64,000 bases of DNA. It comes from Streptomyces sp. UW30. Its GTDB lineage: Bacteria; Actinomycetota; Actinomycetes; Streptomycetales; Streptomycetaceae. This document shows positions 40,010 through 50,543 of this stretch, piece after piece (the stretch's first letter is position 1; each line of letters opens with the position of its first letter). The notes beneath the pieces are model-generated. The model ran no database searches, had not been told where the DNA came from, and saw only the letters and a list, made by a program, of their open reading frames with translations. The stretch covers positions 899,035-963,034 of the forward strand of contig NZ_RDBN01000005.1 of the NCBI RefSeq assembly GCF_008042075.1, in the 5' to 3' direction. The position numbers and the translations under genes were made by a program.

Positions 40010-41747
40010 CGGAGGGCTCCTTCCGTACGGTCCGTGCTCCCCGGCCCCGCACGGCCGCCGCCCCCGACACCGCCAGGCCCGCCAGCAGGGCCAGCGCCGC
40101 GGCCGGGGCGAGGGCCGCCCAGGGGGCGCGTTCGACATAGGCGCGGGACTCGTCGAGCAGCAGGCCCCATTCGGGCGCCGGCGGCTGGGCGCCCAGGCCC
40201 AGGAAGCCGAGGGAGGCCAGGGCCAGGGCGATGCCGGGCAGGCGCAGCAGGGCGTGGCGGGCGACCGGGGCGGCGACGGACGGCAGGACGTGCCGGGTGA
40301 GGATCCAGAACGGGGTCGCGCCCATGGCCCGTTGGGCGGTGAGGAACGCCGATGCCCGCACCTCCTGCACGAGCGCCGCCGCGTGTGCCGACAGTGCCGG
40401 CCAGGAGATCAGCGCCACGGCGAGGGCCGCGCCCGCGGTGCCGGGGCCGGTGGCCGCGGCGACCAGGATGCCGACGATCACCGGGGGCAGGGCGTTGGCG
40501 ATGTCCGCCGCGCCCGCCGCGACGCCGGGCAGGAAGCCCAGCGCGAGCGCGAGCAGCAGGCTCAGCGCACAGATCGCGGCGGCCGTGCCGACCGTCGAGG
40601 CGGCGCCGTGGCCGAGCCGGGCCAGCACGTCGCGGCCGAGGGCGTCCGTGCCGAGCGGGTGCGCCGAGGAAGGGGCGGCCAGGCGGGCGGCCGTGTTCAC
40701 CGTGTACGGGTCGCGCAGCAGGCCCGAGCCGACGGTGAGCAGCAGGACGGCGGCGAGCGTCAGCGGGAGCGCCGGGTGGGCGCGGACCGGGCGGGCCGGG
40801 GGCAGCGTCAGCCCCGCGTCGCGCAGGGCGGGGCCGAGCAGCCGGCGCCGTACGCCCACCGCCGTTGCGCCCGCGGCCAGGCCGAGCAGCAGCAGGGCCA
40901 GCACCGAGCCCTGGAGCAGCGGCAGGTCCTGCGACTTGGCCGCGCCGAGCGCGGTGCGGCCGATGCCGGGCACCGCGAAGACCGTCTCCACCGCGACCGC
41001 GCCGCCGGTCAGACCGACGGCGACCATCCCGAACTGCGGTACCAGCGGCGGCAGTACGCGCTTGAGGGCGGCCGCCGAGATCGTCGCACGGCCCACTCCC
41101 GCACCCCGCCACAGCTCCACCCACCGCTCGTCGAGGACGGCGGGCAGCGCGTCCGCGACCAGCCGGCCGAGCAGCCCGCCCGCCGGGACGCCTAGGGCGA
41201 GCGCGGGCAGCACCAGATACTCGGGGCCCGCCCAGCCGGACGTCGGCAGCCACCCCAGCCACACCCCGCACACCAGCAGCGCCACCGTGGCCAGCAGGAA
41301 CTCGGGTACGGCGGCGAGCATGGCGGCGAAGGAACCGGCCGAGGCGCGTCCGCGCACCAGCACCGGCGCCACGAGCGCGGCGGCCAGCGCGACCGCGACG
41401 CCGAGTGCCGCGCCCATCAGGCCCAGCGACACCTGGACGCCGGTGACGACGGACGGCAGCACGTCGGTCCCGGACACCCAGGAGGTGCCGAAGTCGCCGT
41501 GCAGGAGGCCGGAGGCCCAATTCCCCAGCAGAGAAAGGGGACCGGCGTCCAGGCCGAGGTCCGCGCGGATCGCGGCCAGGGCCTCCTCGGTCGCCTCGCG
41601 CTCGGCCGACCGGGCGCGCAGCACGGTGAGTGCCGGGTCCCGGTGCGAGAGCCAGGGGAGCAGACCGACGGCGGCCAGGACGGCGACGAGGCATACGAGG
41701 CGGGTCAGTGCGGCCGGGCTGATCAACTTGCTTGCCTTGAAGCTCAC
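39999..41747 (-). CDS. Fused ABC transporter permease (DppB-DppC type)
   Basis: A 582-residue membrane protein that joins the two permease subunits of a Nik/Opp-type importer in one chain. The first half (about 1-320) ends in the DppB-type EAA loop (GAGVGRATISAAALKRVLPP, AVPGIGRTAL); the second (about 330-575) shows the DppC features LGTDALGRDVLARL and the EAA loop RAMGATPFWILTRHVLPS. Normally these are two genes. It overlaps the substrate-binding protein gene by four bases (ATGA) and the ATPase gene by eleven, so all are coupled. Confidence 0.9.
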   Translation of the reverse strand: MSFKASKLISPAALTRLVCLVAVLAAVGLLPWLSHRDPALTVLRARSAEREATEEALAAIRADLGLDAGPLSLLGNWASGLLHGDFGTSWVSGTDVLPSVVTGVQVSLGLMGAALGVAVALAAALVAPVLVRGRASAGSFAAMLAAVPEFLLATVALLVCGVWLGWLPTSGWAGPEYLVLPALALGVPAGGLLGRLVADALPAVLDERWVELWRGAGVGRATISAAALKRVLPPLVPQFGMVAVGLTGGAVAVETVFAVPGIGRTALGAAKSQDLPLLQGSVLALLLLGLAAGATAVGVRRRLLGPALRDAGLTLPPARPVRAHPALPLTLAAVLLLTVGSGLLRDPYTVNTAARLAAPSSAHPLGTDALGRDVLARLGHGAASTVGTAAAICALSLLLALALGFLPGVAAGAADIANALPPVIVGILVAAATGPGTAGAALAVALISWPALSAHAAALVQEVRASAFLTAQRAMGATPFWILTRHVLPSVAAPVARHALLRLPGIALALASLGFLGLGAQPPAPEWGLLLDESRAYVERAPWAALAPAAALALLAGLAVSGAAAVRGRGARTVRKEPSVAD

Positions 41748-43237
41748 TTGACGTGCGTGTCCACCGTGACGAGCTCACGCTCGCGCGGGTCGTGGGCGGC
41801 GTCCACGACACCGGCCGCGTCGCCCTGGATCACCCGCTCGTGGAGCATCGGGACGGCCGCGTCCGTCGCGAGCACGGCGGCCTCGGCCGCGATGATCGCT
41901 GCGCGGCGGGCGTCGCCGACCTTGGTGTCGGAGGCCTTCCTCAGGGCCGCGTCCACGCTCCTGTCGGTGAGCTGCGACAGGTTGAAGGTGCCGTCGGAGG
42001 CGAAGTCGCTGTACAGATAGGCGGCCGGGTCACCGGAGTCGAGGACCGTGGCGCGGGAGAGGACGAACGCGTCGAACCTGCCCGCGAGGGCGTCGGCCTC
42101 GATGTTGGTGTACTCGCGGACGTCCAGCTTCACCCTGAATCCGGCCTTCTGGAGCTGCTGTTGCAACGTGGCGGCGACCTCGGGCATCTCGGCCCGGTCG
42201 GTGTACGTCCCGATGGTGATCGCCTCGCCGTTCGGTTTCCCGGCCTTGGTGTGCCGGACGGGCGACCGAACTTCGGCGGCCCAGGGCAGCGCGGGCCCCA
42301 GCAGGCCCTCGGCGACATCGGCACGACCCTCGTACACGCCCTTCACCAGCGCCTTGGCGTCGATCGCCGCGCGGGCCGCCGCTCGCAGCGCGCCGTTCCT
42401 GAAGGCGCCCTTCCCGGTGTTCAGGTACAGCGTGTTGGTGCGCGGCATCGGGACCTCGGTGATCAGGTCCTGGTCGAGCACCGCGGCCTGCGACACCGGG
42501 ATCGCCTCTACGATGTCGGCCTCGCCGCTGCGGAGCGCCGCCGCGCGGGCGGTGCCGTCGGGGACGAACGTCACGTCGATTCCGGGGGCCTTGGCCTTGC
42601 CGCCCCAGTAGGCGTCGTAGCGGTCGAGAGTGGCGGAGGTGGTGCCGTTCACCTTCGTGAGCTCGAAGGGGCCGGTGCCGGTGCCGACGGGGTTCACCGC
42701 CTTCCCGCGGTACGCCTTCGCCGCCAGGACCGACAGCTGCGGGGAGCTGAGGCGCTGCGGGACCAGGGGGTCCGCGACGGCGGTCGTGACGGTGACGGTG
42801 CCGGCGTCCTCGGCCTTCACGGTCAGCTCGACGCCGTCGAGGATGCGGGGCTTGGGGGAGGCGGTGGCCGCCTTGGTGAGGGAGAGTGCGACGGCCTTGG
42901 CGTCCAGCTTCGTTCCGTCGTGGAAGGTCACGCCGTCGCGTATCTCGAAGGTCCAAGTGCGGCCGGACTGCTGCCACTTGGCGGCGAGTGCGGGCTGAGC
43001 GTCGCCCGCCTCGTCGAGCTTCACCAGGGTCTCGGCGGTCGACCAGCGGGACAGCTTGAAGGCGTCGTCGGAGAGCGGGGACAGCCCGGAGCGCGGGGGC
43101 TGCAGCATCGCTACGCGGACGCGCCGGCCGTCGGCCCCCGCGTCCGTGGACTGCGCACCGGCGAAGCAGCCGGTGAGCAGCGCGGAGGCCGCCGTGAGGG
43201 CGGTGACGGGGAGCAGGCGGTTCGCGGGCAGGCGCAC
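41744..43237 (-). CDS. ABC transporter substrate-binding lipoprotein (SBP_bac_5 family)
   Basis: A 497-residue extracytoplasmic binding protein of the peptide/nickel class. The signal peptide has lipobox LLTGC (about 21-25). Family marks are WTFEIRDGVTFHDGTKLDA (about 95-113) and GTGPFELTKVNGTTSATLDR (about 171-190). Proteins of this class bind peptides, nickel or metal-chelator complexes. It is the first gene of the operon, and a Zur-like palindrome lies 57-71 bp before its start, which favours a zinc- or metallophore-related ligand. The ligand is not shown by sequence. Confidence 0.9.
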   Translation of the reverse strand: MRLPANRLLPVTALTAASALLTGCFAGAQSTDAGADGRRVRVAMLQPPRSGLSPLSDDAFKLSRWSTAETLVKLDEAGDAQPALAAKWQQSGRTWTFEIRDGVTFHDGTKLDAKAVALSLTKAATASPKPRILDGVELTVKAEDAGTVTVTTAVADPLVPQRLSSPQLSVLAAKAYRGKAVNPVGTGTGPFELTKVNGTTSATLDRYDAYWGGKAKAPGIDVTFVPDGTARAAALRSGEADIVEAIPVSQAAVLDQDLITEVPMPRTNTLYLNTGKGAFRNGALRAAARAAIDAKALVKGVYEGRADVAEGLLGPALPWAAEVRSPVRHTKAGKPNGEAITIGTYTDRAEMPEVAATLQQQLQKAGFRVKLDVREYTNIEADALAGRFDAFVLSRATVLDSGDPAAYLYSDFASDGTFNLSQLTDRSVDAALRKASDTKVGDARRAAIIAAEAAVLATDAAVPMLHERVIQGDAAGVVDAAHDPRERELVTVDTHVK

Positions 43238-43293
43238 GGGACCCTCCGGGTAAAGGGGCGGTCAAGAGAGCGGTTGCTGTGACCGTAGCATGA

Positions 43294-43308
43294 TGACAAT
43301 CATTTCCA
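43294..43308. promoter_or_regulatory. Zur-like box
   Basis: TGACAATCATTTCCA differs at two positions from the actinobacterial Zur-type palindrome TGAAAATCATTTTCA; a Fur-type box fits less well (three differences). It lies between the ABC binding-protein gene and the divergent FAD monooxygenase gene. Confidence 0.6.
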
Positions 43309-43347
43309 ATAGCTGGGTTGGCTTTGTGGCTTCCGATCGGGGCGCGG

Positions 43348-44922
43348 ATGATGGAACTCATGCAGCCCGACATGCCTGTCGCAGGCGCCGAGGTGGACGT
43401 TCTGATCGTCGGTGGCGGGCCCGTCGGGCTCACCGCCCGTGCGCTGCTCGAACGTTGGGGAGTGCGGGTCCTGCTGGTCGAGAAGCATCGGGAACTGTCG
43501 CCGTTCCCCCGGTCCCGGCTGGTCAACGTGCGCTCGATGGAGATCTTCCGGCAGCTCGAACTCGCCGAGCGGATCACGGCCGCCGCGTTCGCCCCGGAGT
43601 ACGGCCGGATCCGCTTCCGGGACACCCTGCACGCCTCCGACTTCGCTTCGGCGGCGATGATCGGGGTCAGCGCGCCCGTGCCCGAGAGCCCCGTGATCGG
43701 AGTCGTCACCTCGCAGGACCGGCTGGAGCCCGCCCTGCTCGGCGCGGCGGCCTCGGAGGTGCGGTTCGGTGTCGAACTCGTCGACCTGGCCGAGGAGGAC
43801 GAGGGCGTCGTGGCGCGGCTCGTCGAGAGCCGCGGCGGGGCGGCGACGGAGATCCGCGCCCGCTACGTGCTGGCCGCCGACGGTGCGAACTCCACCGTCC
43901 GCGAGCGGCTGGGCATTCACACCCGCGGTCCCGGCGCGGTGGGCCGCGTCACCACCGTCGTCTTCGACGCCGACCTCAACCGCTGGTCCGCCCGCCATCC
44001 CGCCGGGGTCTACCTCACCGCACAGGGGTCGCTTCTGCCGCTGTACCCCGAGGGCGGCTGGGCCCTGTTCGTGCCGACACCCGAGGACACCGCCGGCGCC
44101 GACTGGCCCGGCCTCGTCGCGCGCGCTCTCGGCGACGACATGGACATCGACGTGCTGCGGGTGGAGCACTGGGTCGTGAACGCCTTCGTCGCCGAGCGCT
44201 TCCGGCACGGCCGGATCCTGCTTGCCGGCGACGCCGCGCACGCGATCCCGCCCGCCGGGGGCCTGGGCATGAACGTCGGCGTCGCCGATGTGCACAACCT
44301 CTGCTGGAAGTTGGCGGGCGTGCTGCGCGGTTGGGCCGGGCCGGACCTGCTGGACAGCTACGAGACGGAACGACAACCCGTCGCCCGCCGGACGCTCGGC
44401 CAGGCGGTGGAGAACTCCAAGATGATGTTCCAGGTGCAGGACGTGCGCCGGGAACAGCTCCAGGCGGCCGCGGCACAGGCACCGGACCGCGTTGAACCGC
44501 CCTGGTCGGAGCAGTACTTCGCGCAACTCGGCCTGGTACTCGGCGTCGCCTACCGCTCCGCCGCCGTGCTGACCGACGGCGCCGGCGCGCCCGAGCCGTC
44601 CGACACGGGCACGACCTACGTCGCCACGGCGAAACCGGGCCACCGCATGCCCCATCTCTGGCTCACGGAAAGCCGCTCCACGCTCGACGCGTTGGGCGAG
44701 TGGTTCACCCTGCTCACCGTGGACCCCTGGGAACCGCGCGCCACCCTGCCCTGGCCGCTACGCGTCGAGCCCCTCCCCGCAGAACACACCCACCGCTGGG
44801 ACCTACGCCCGCACGAAGCCCTCCTCATCCGCCCCGACGGCCACATCGCCGCCCGCTGGAACGACGGCCCGCCGAGCGACGGCACGCTGCACAAGGCGCT
44901 CACGACTGTCACCGCCCGCTGA
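43348..44922 (+). CDS. FAD-dependent monooxygenase (phenol hydroxylase-like)
   Basis: A 524-residue flavin hydroxylase of the PheA/TfdB/UbiH class using NAD(P)H and O2 on an aromatic or polyketide-like substrate. It has the FAD motif LIVGGGPVGLTARALL (about 20-35), the DG motif AADGANSTVRERLG (about 175-188) and the GD motif LLAGDAAHAIPPAGGLGMN (about 291-309). I prefer ATG 43348; a TTG at 43318 and ATG 43351 are also in frame. It is divergent from the ABC operon across the Zur-like box. Substrate unknown. Confidence 0.87.
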   Translation: MMELMQPDMPVAGAEVDVLIVGGGPVGLTARALLERWGVRVLLVEKHRELSPFPRSRLVNVRSMEIFRQLELAERITAAAFAPEYGRIRFRDTLHASDFASAAMIGVSAPVPESPVIGVVTSQDRLEPALLGAAASEVRFGVELVDLAEEDEGVVARLVESRGGAATEIRARYVLAADGANSTVRERLGIHTRGPGAVGRVTTVVFDADLNRWSARHPAGVYLTAQGSLLPLYPEGGWALFVPTPEDTAGADWPGLVARALGDDMDIDVLRVEHWVVNAFVAERFRHGRILLAGDAAHAIPPAGGLGMNVGVADVHNLCWKLAGVLRGWAGPDLLDSYETERQPVARRTLGQAVENSKMMFQVQDVRREQLQAAAAQAPDRVEPPWSEQYFAQLGLVLGVAYRSAAVLTDGAGAPEPSDTGTTYVATAKPGHRMPHLWLTESRSTLDALGEWFTLLTVDPWEPRATLPWPLRVEPLPAEHTHRWDLRPHEALLIRPDGHIAARWNDGPPSDGTLHKALTTVTAR

Positions 44923-44967
44923 CCGAGCGGCACGATGGTCCATTGCCACCGAGGGGCGGTGGTGTGC

Positions 44968-45564
44968 CTACTCCGGTTCTGCCCGGTGCGTGGCGGATCG
45001 GGTCAGCTCGGTGATGAGGTGCTCCAGCGCGGCGGTGGCGGTGGTGCCGGAGGCGGCGACCTCGGGCACGATGTCGCCGGCGGAGCGGCGCAGTTCGAGC
45101 CACCCGAGGTAGGCGGCATACGCAATGACCGCCTGACGCCGGGCGGGGGCGGGGGCCAGGCCCAGGTCGGTGTAGAGGTCCGTGAGGTAGGCGATCCGTC
45201 GCTCGGTGACCCGGCGCAGGACCGGGGCGACGGCGGGGTGATCGGCATGGGCGACGATCGCCGTCTCCAGGCCGTTGATGCTTTCCTGCCCCAGCGCTGT
45301 GGTGAACAGGGCCGTCAGCCTTTGCCGGGGATCGGCGATGTCGGCCAGCTCCGAGATCAAGGCCGCGGTGTCGTCCTGCTCCCACATTTCCAGCGCGGCC
45401 GTCAGCAGTGCGTCGCGATCCTTGAAGTGCCAGTAAAAACTGCCCCGGGTCGCCCCCAGCTCGCCCGCGAGTGCGTTGACCGATACTGCGGCGACTCCGC
45501 CGCGTGCCATCGCGCTGAGCGCCGCGGTCGACCAGTCCGGGGGTGTGAGGTGCCTTCTCGCCAT
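44968..45564 (-). CDS. TetR/AcrR-family transcriptional regulator
   Basis: A 198-residue regulator with helix-turn-helix at about 12-50 (STAALSAMARGGVAAVSVNA, GATRGSFYWHFKDRDALL). The start is ambiguous: ATG 45564 fits a leaderless promoter, since TACTGT ends six bases before it; ATG 45588 has neither a site nor a promoter. The -10 hexamer lies inside a 12-bp palindrome, pointing to autorepression. The divergent DUF3995 and DUF6463 membrane genes are likely targets. Confidence 0.88.
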   Translation of the reverse strand: MARRHLTPPDWSTAALSAMARGGVAAVSVNALAGELGATRGSFYWHFKDRDALLTAALEMWEQDDTAALISELADIADPRQRLTALFTTALGQESINGLETAIVAHADHPAVAPVLRRVTERRIAYLTDLYTDLGLAPAPARRQAVIAYAAYLGWLELRRSAGDIVPEVAASGTTATAALEHLITELTRSATHRAEPE

Positions 45565-45569
45565 CTCCG

Positions 45570-45597
45570 TACAGTACTGTATGGTCATTCCATACAG
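45570..45597. promoter_or_regulatory. Overlapping operator palindromes and -10 of the TetR gene
   Basis: TACAGTACTGTA (45570-45581) is a perfect 12-bp palindrome and contains the minus-strand -10 TACTGT (45571-45576). CTGTATGG (45577-45584) and CCATACAG (45590-45597) form a second inverted repeat around TCATT. Both share the CTGTA element. Confidence 0.65.
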
Positions 45598-45625
45598 GGG
45601 TGTACGGAGTGGCTGGGGGAGCAGT

Positions 45626-46126
45626 ATGACGCTGACGAAACTCGCTGGTGGGACGGCTGCGGTCGGCCTCGGCGCGGTCGGGGCACTGCACGGGATCTGG
45701 ACCTTCTCGCCCTGGCCACTGGCCGGCCGCGCCGAGTTCGCCCGTACGGTCGTCGGGGTCGCTGAAGCCGACCTGCCTGCACCGGAGTTGACGGCCGCCG
45801 TCGCGGCGGCGCTCGGGGCGGCCTCCTATGTGGTCGCGGCCCGGGCCGAGTTGGTCCCGCAGTTGCGGCCGCGCCGTTTGGTGGACCAGGGCGTATGGGG
45901 CGTCGCAGGCGTGCTGCTTCTGCGAGGTGCAGCTGGTCTGGTTTTCTCCGGTCTGGCCGGCCGGCCGACCGATTTCACCCGCTGGGACCTGGCGCTGTAC
46001 TCCCCGCTGTGTCTGGCGCTCGGGGGGCTGACGGCATACGTCGCTGCCTCCACTCACGCCCCGCGCCGCCAAGACCGACGCCACGCCATCAGGAGACTCA
46101 AGGACCTCAGGAATCGAGGAAGCTGA
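45626..46126 (+). CDS. DUF3995 family membrane protein
   Basis: A 166-residue integral membrane protein with four predicted helices (about 7-25, 52-70, 88-108 and 118-140) and the family-like opening GGTAAVGLGAVGALHGIWTF. A basic tail (RRQDRRHAIRRLKDLRNRGS) follows. The ATG at 45626 stands behind GGGGGAG. It is divergent from a TetR gene and two bases before a second membrane gene, with which it forms an operon. Function unknown. Confidence 0.78.
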   Translation: MTLTKLAGGTAAVGLGAVGALHGIWTFSPWPLAGRAEFARTVVGVAEADLPAPELTAAVAAALGAASYVVAARAELVPQLRPRRLVDQGVWGVAGVLLLRGAAGLVFSGLAGRPTDFTRWDLALYSPLCLALGGLTAYVAASTHAPRRQDRRHAIRRLKDLRNRGS

Positions 46127-46128
46127 CA

Positions 46129-46512
46129 ATGACCCGGTTGATTCCCCGACTGGTGATCGCGCTGGCCGCATTGCACTTCGCCGTCGCCCTGATCGCCTCA
46201 GACACCTTCGGTGAGGTGGCCCGCGACGGATTCTGGAACGCCGTTCCCGGAAAGCCGCAGCGCGAGTACGAGATGTGGTTCTTCCTCGCGGGGTTCGGCC
46301 TCCTCGCCCTGGGCACACTCAGCCGACGAATAGCCCGTGACACCGGCAGGCTGCCGGCACAGCTGGGCTGGTATCTGCTGGCCATCGGTGTGCCGCTGCA
46401 GATCCTCTATCCGGTCTCCGGCGCGCCGGGGCTGATCGTGCTCGGGGTGCTGGCCCTGATCGCGGCCCGGCGGGACAGCACGGAAATCGCGGACCCTGCA
46501 ACTGCCCTATAG
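46129..46512 (+). CDS. DUF6463 family small membrane protein
   Basis: A 127-residue membrane protein with four helices (about 5-24, 50-64, 80-95 and 98-114). [20 protein letters not shown] in the middle is what I associate with DUF6463, but I cannot check this. The ATG stands two bases behind the DUF3995 stop, behind GAGGAAG. The last six bases overlap the convergent PucR gene. Function unknown; regulated with its partner by the divergent TetR protein. Confidence 0.7.
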   Translation: MTRLIPRLVIALAALHFAVALIASDTFGEVARDGFWNAVPGKPQREYEMWFFLAGFGLLALGTLSRRIARDTGRLPAQLGWYLLAIGVPLQILYPVSGAPGLIVLGVLALIAARRDSTEIADPATAL

Positions 46513-47703
46513 CCGCGCCCCCTTCAACGCCATGTGCAGCAGCAGCCGGTCCTCGCCGTCGTCCAGGTCCAGGCCCGTGAGCTGTTCGACGCGGGAGAGG
46601 CGGTAGTACAGGGTCTGGCGGTGGATGCCGAGCTCGGCGGCGGTGCGGCCGGCCTGGCCCGCGCAGTCGAGGTAGACCTCGGCGGTGCGGGCGAGCTCGT
46701 GATGCGCGGGGGACAGGAGAGGGGCGACCACGGGGTCGTGCACCGTCTGCGGGGCCAGGGAGGTCAGCAGGCGGTACGGGCCGATGTGCGACCACTGCGC
46801 CACCGGGCCGAGCCGTGGTTCCGCGAGCGCTGCTCGGGCCGCGGCCGACGCCTCCTGCCAGAGCGCGCCCAGGTCGGCGAGGCCGGTGCGCGGTTCGCCG
46901 AGACCGGCCGCCGCCGGTGCCCCGCCCTTCGCGCGCGGCCGGGCCGCCGGACCCTCCTTCAGCAGCCGGGTCGCCGCCGCCTGCGCCGCCGTGCGCACCT
47001 CGGGGGAGCGCAGCCGTACGAGCACGGCCAGGCTCTGGTCGGCGGCCCCCCACGGGACCGTGCACAGCGCGGTCGCGTGCGGCACCGTCCGCACCGACGG
47101 GGCGTCGTCGGGGTCGGCCGAGGGCCAGGGGGCCACGCAGACCACCGTATGGACACCGTCCGCCCGCGGGCCGAGGGCCGTGCGCAGCTCGGCGATCGCC
47201 ATGTCCCCCTGCCAGCCGCGCTCGCCGGTCAGCGCGGCCCGCAGCTCCCGGCTGAGGTCCGCCCCGTGCTGCGCCTCGTCCGCGAGCAGCGCGCCGATCC
47301 GGGCCGCGACCTCCATCGCGGCCGCCAGCTGCCCGTCCGTGGGTCCCGGATCGTCGTCCAGGAGCCAGACGTAGCCCCGCACGACACCCCTGTGGCGTAC
47401 GGGGAGGCAGATGCGTCCGCGGTACACCCCCGCCTCCGGAGTGCGGGGGATCCGCACCGGCCCCGTGGCACGCGTGATGCCGAAGCCCTCGAACCAGGTC
47501 CGTACGGCCGACGTGGAGCGGCGCGTCAGGATCGAGCGGGCGCGCACGGGGTCCAGGGCCGACGCGTCGAGCTCGTCCTCGCTGTCGTAGGCCCCGAACG
47601 CGATCAGCTCGAAGTCCCGGTTCTCCAGCGTCGCGGGGGCGCCCAGCAGCTCCGAGATCTCGTCGACCAGCTCCTGGTAGTCACCCTTGAATTCCGACGT
47701 CAC
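46507..47703 (-). CDS. PucR-family regulator of proline catabolism
   Basis: A 398-residue transcription factor with a long sensory N-terminal part and a C-terminal PucR-type helix-turn-helix ([20 protein letters not shown], about 358-377). By position it is divergent from the proline dehydrogenase and P5C dehydrogenase genes and is probably their regulator, as the PucR proteins in this place are. I chose the GTG at 47703 because GGGAG lies nine bases ahead; ATG 47721 and 47742 are in frame but lack such a site. Confidence 0.85.
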   Translation of the reverse strand: MTSEFKGDYQELVDEISELLGAPATLENRDFELIAFGAYDSEDELDASALDPVRARSILTRRSTSAVRTWFEGFGITRATGPVRIPRTPEAGVYRGRICLPVRHRGVVRGYVWLLDDDPGPTDGQLAAAMEVAARIGALLADEAQHGADLSRELRAALTGERGWQGDMAIAELRTALGPRADGVHTVVCVAPWPSADPDDAPSVRTVPHATALCTVPWGAADQSLAVLVRLRSPEVRTAAQAAATRLLKEGPAARPRAKGGAPAAAGLGEPRTGLADLGALWQEASAAARAALAEPRLGPVAQWSHIGPYRLLTSLAPQTVHDPVVAPLLSPAHHELARTAEVYLDCAGQAGRTAAELGIHRQTLYYRLSRVEQLTGLDLDDGEDRLLLHMALKGARL

Positions 47704-47770
47704 CCGGGTATTCTCCCGCATTTCCCGAGGGGCTTCATACATCTGTCTGAGATCTGCGGCACGGATGCGT

Positions 47771-47780
47771 GACAGCTGTC
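47771..47780. promoter_or_regulatory. Perfect palindrome in the put intergenic region
   Basis: GACAGCTGTC lies midway between the divergent PucR and proline dehydrogenase genes. It is a candidate binding site for the PucR protein, together with the stem CACGG/CCGTG about 35 bp further on. Confidence 0.35.
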
Positions 47781-47884
47781 GATGGCCGACGATCGGAGGG
47801 ATCCTTAGGTTTCACGGTGGTTCTCCGTGCCGTACCCGACTGGTTGGGATTCGGCTGCTTTTCTCCTGTCTGTGGAGGTGCCCC

Positions 47885-48811
47885 GTGCTGGGTCCCGTGA
47901 TTCTTGCCGCGTCGCGCAGCGACCGGATGCGACGCCTGATCTCGGCGGCCCCGGTGACCAAGCAGGTCGTCGACCGCTTCATCCCGGGCGAGACGGTCGA
48001 CGAGATCGTGCCGATCATCAAGGACCTCAGCGACCGGGGTCTGGAGCTGACGATGGACGTCGTCGGCGAGGACATCACGCGCCCGGAGCAGGCCGCGGCC
48101 GCCCGGGACGCCTATCTGCTGCTCATCGACCGGCTCAAGGAGCTGGAGCTGGGCACCAGGGCCGAGATGTCCGTGAAGCTGTCGATGTTCGGGCAGGCGC
48201 TGGAGGGCGGCCACGAGCTGGCCCTCGCCAACGTCCGGCCGGTCGTCGAGGCCGCCGCCGCGATCGGCACCACCGTCACCCTCGACGCCGAGGACCACAC
48301 CACCCTCGACTCGATGTTCGCCATCCACGAGGAGCTGCGGAAGGACTTCCCGCAGACCGGCTGCGTCATCCAGGCCTACCTCTTCCGCACCGAGGCCGAC
48401 GCCCGCCGCCTCGCGGACAGCGGCAGCCGCGTACGGCTCGTCAAGGGCGCCTACAAGGAGCCCGCCGAGGTCGCCTACCAGCAGAAACACGAGATCGACA
48501 AGGGTTACGTCCGGATCCTGAAGATTCTGATGGAGGGCGCCGGGTACCCGATGATCGGCTCCCACGACCCGCGTCTGATCTCCATCGCGCAGGAGCTCGC
48601 GCGGGCGGCCGGGCGAAAGCTCGACGAGTACGAGTTCCAGATGCTCTACGGGATCCGCAGCGACGAGCACCTGCGCCTCGCCGCAGAGGGCCACCGCATG
48701 CGCGTCTACACCGCCTTCGGCACCGACTGGTACGGCTACTTCATGCGGCGCCTGGCGGAGAAGCCGGCCAACCTCCTGTTCTTCGCCCGCTCGATCCTCA
48801 CCAAGGGCTGA
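47885..48811 (+). CDS. Proline dehydrogenase
   Basis: A 308-residue single-domain FAD enzyme that oxidises L-proline to pyrroline-5-carboxylate and passes electrons to the membrane quinones. The barrel strands are recognisable: VKLSMFG (about 98-104), TVTLDAEDHTT, VIQAYLFRTEADA, RLVKGAYKEPAEVAY (about 187-201) and the C-terminal FGTDWYGYFMRRLAEKP with the substrate-binding Arg pair. It is much shorter than PutA and is the monofunctional type. GTG start behind GGAGGTG. The P5C dehydrogenase gene follows at 31 bp. Confidence 0.95.
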   Translation: MLGPVILAASRSDRMRRLISAAPVTKQVVDRFIPGETVDEIVPIIKDLSDRGLELTMDVVGEDITRPEQAAAARDAYLLLIDRLKELELGTRAEMSVKLSMFGQALEGGHELALANVRPVVEAAAAIGTTVTLDAEDHTTLDSMFAIHEELRKDFPQTGCVIQAYLFRTEADARRLADSGSRVRLVKGAYKEPAEVAYQQKHEIDKGYVRILKILMEGAGYPMIGSHDPRLISIAQELARAAGRKLDEYEFQMLYGIRSDEHLRLAAEGHRMRVYTAFGTDWYGYFMRRLAEKPANLLFFARSILTKG

Positions 48812-48842
48812 CCCACCCGCTCAGTAAGGAGTTACGGAACCC

Positions 48843-50474
<1,632 letters not shown>

Positions 50475-50491
50475 CACGCCAACTCATCGGA

Positions 50492-50521
50492 AAAGGCCGG
50501 GTCTTGAGGGACCCGGCCTTT
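50492..50521 (+). terminator. Terminator behind pruA
   Basis: Perfect 12-base arms AAAGGCCGGGTC (50492-50503) and GACCCGGCCTTT (50510-50521) with loop TTGAGG. Confidence 0.9.
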
Positions 50522-50543
50522 GCCGTGCGGGGAGAATGCGGCC

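Noticed and set aside
38990-40138. A single 382-residue ATPase gene across the inverted repeat
   Set aside because: After the switch histidine the translation is the antisense of its own signature region, so the apparent C-terminus is not a real ATPase part.
43294-43308. Reading the palindrome as a Fur/iron box
   Set aside because: It differs at three positions from a Fur-type site but only at two from the Zur-type site; kept as Zur-like with moderate confidence.
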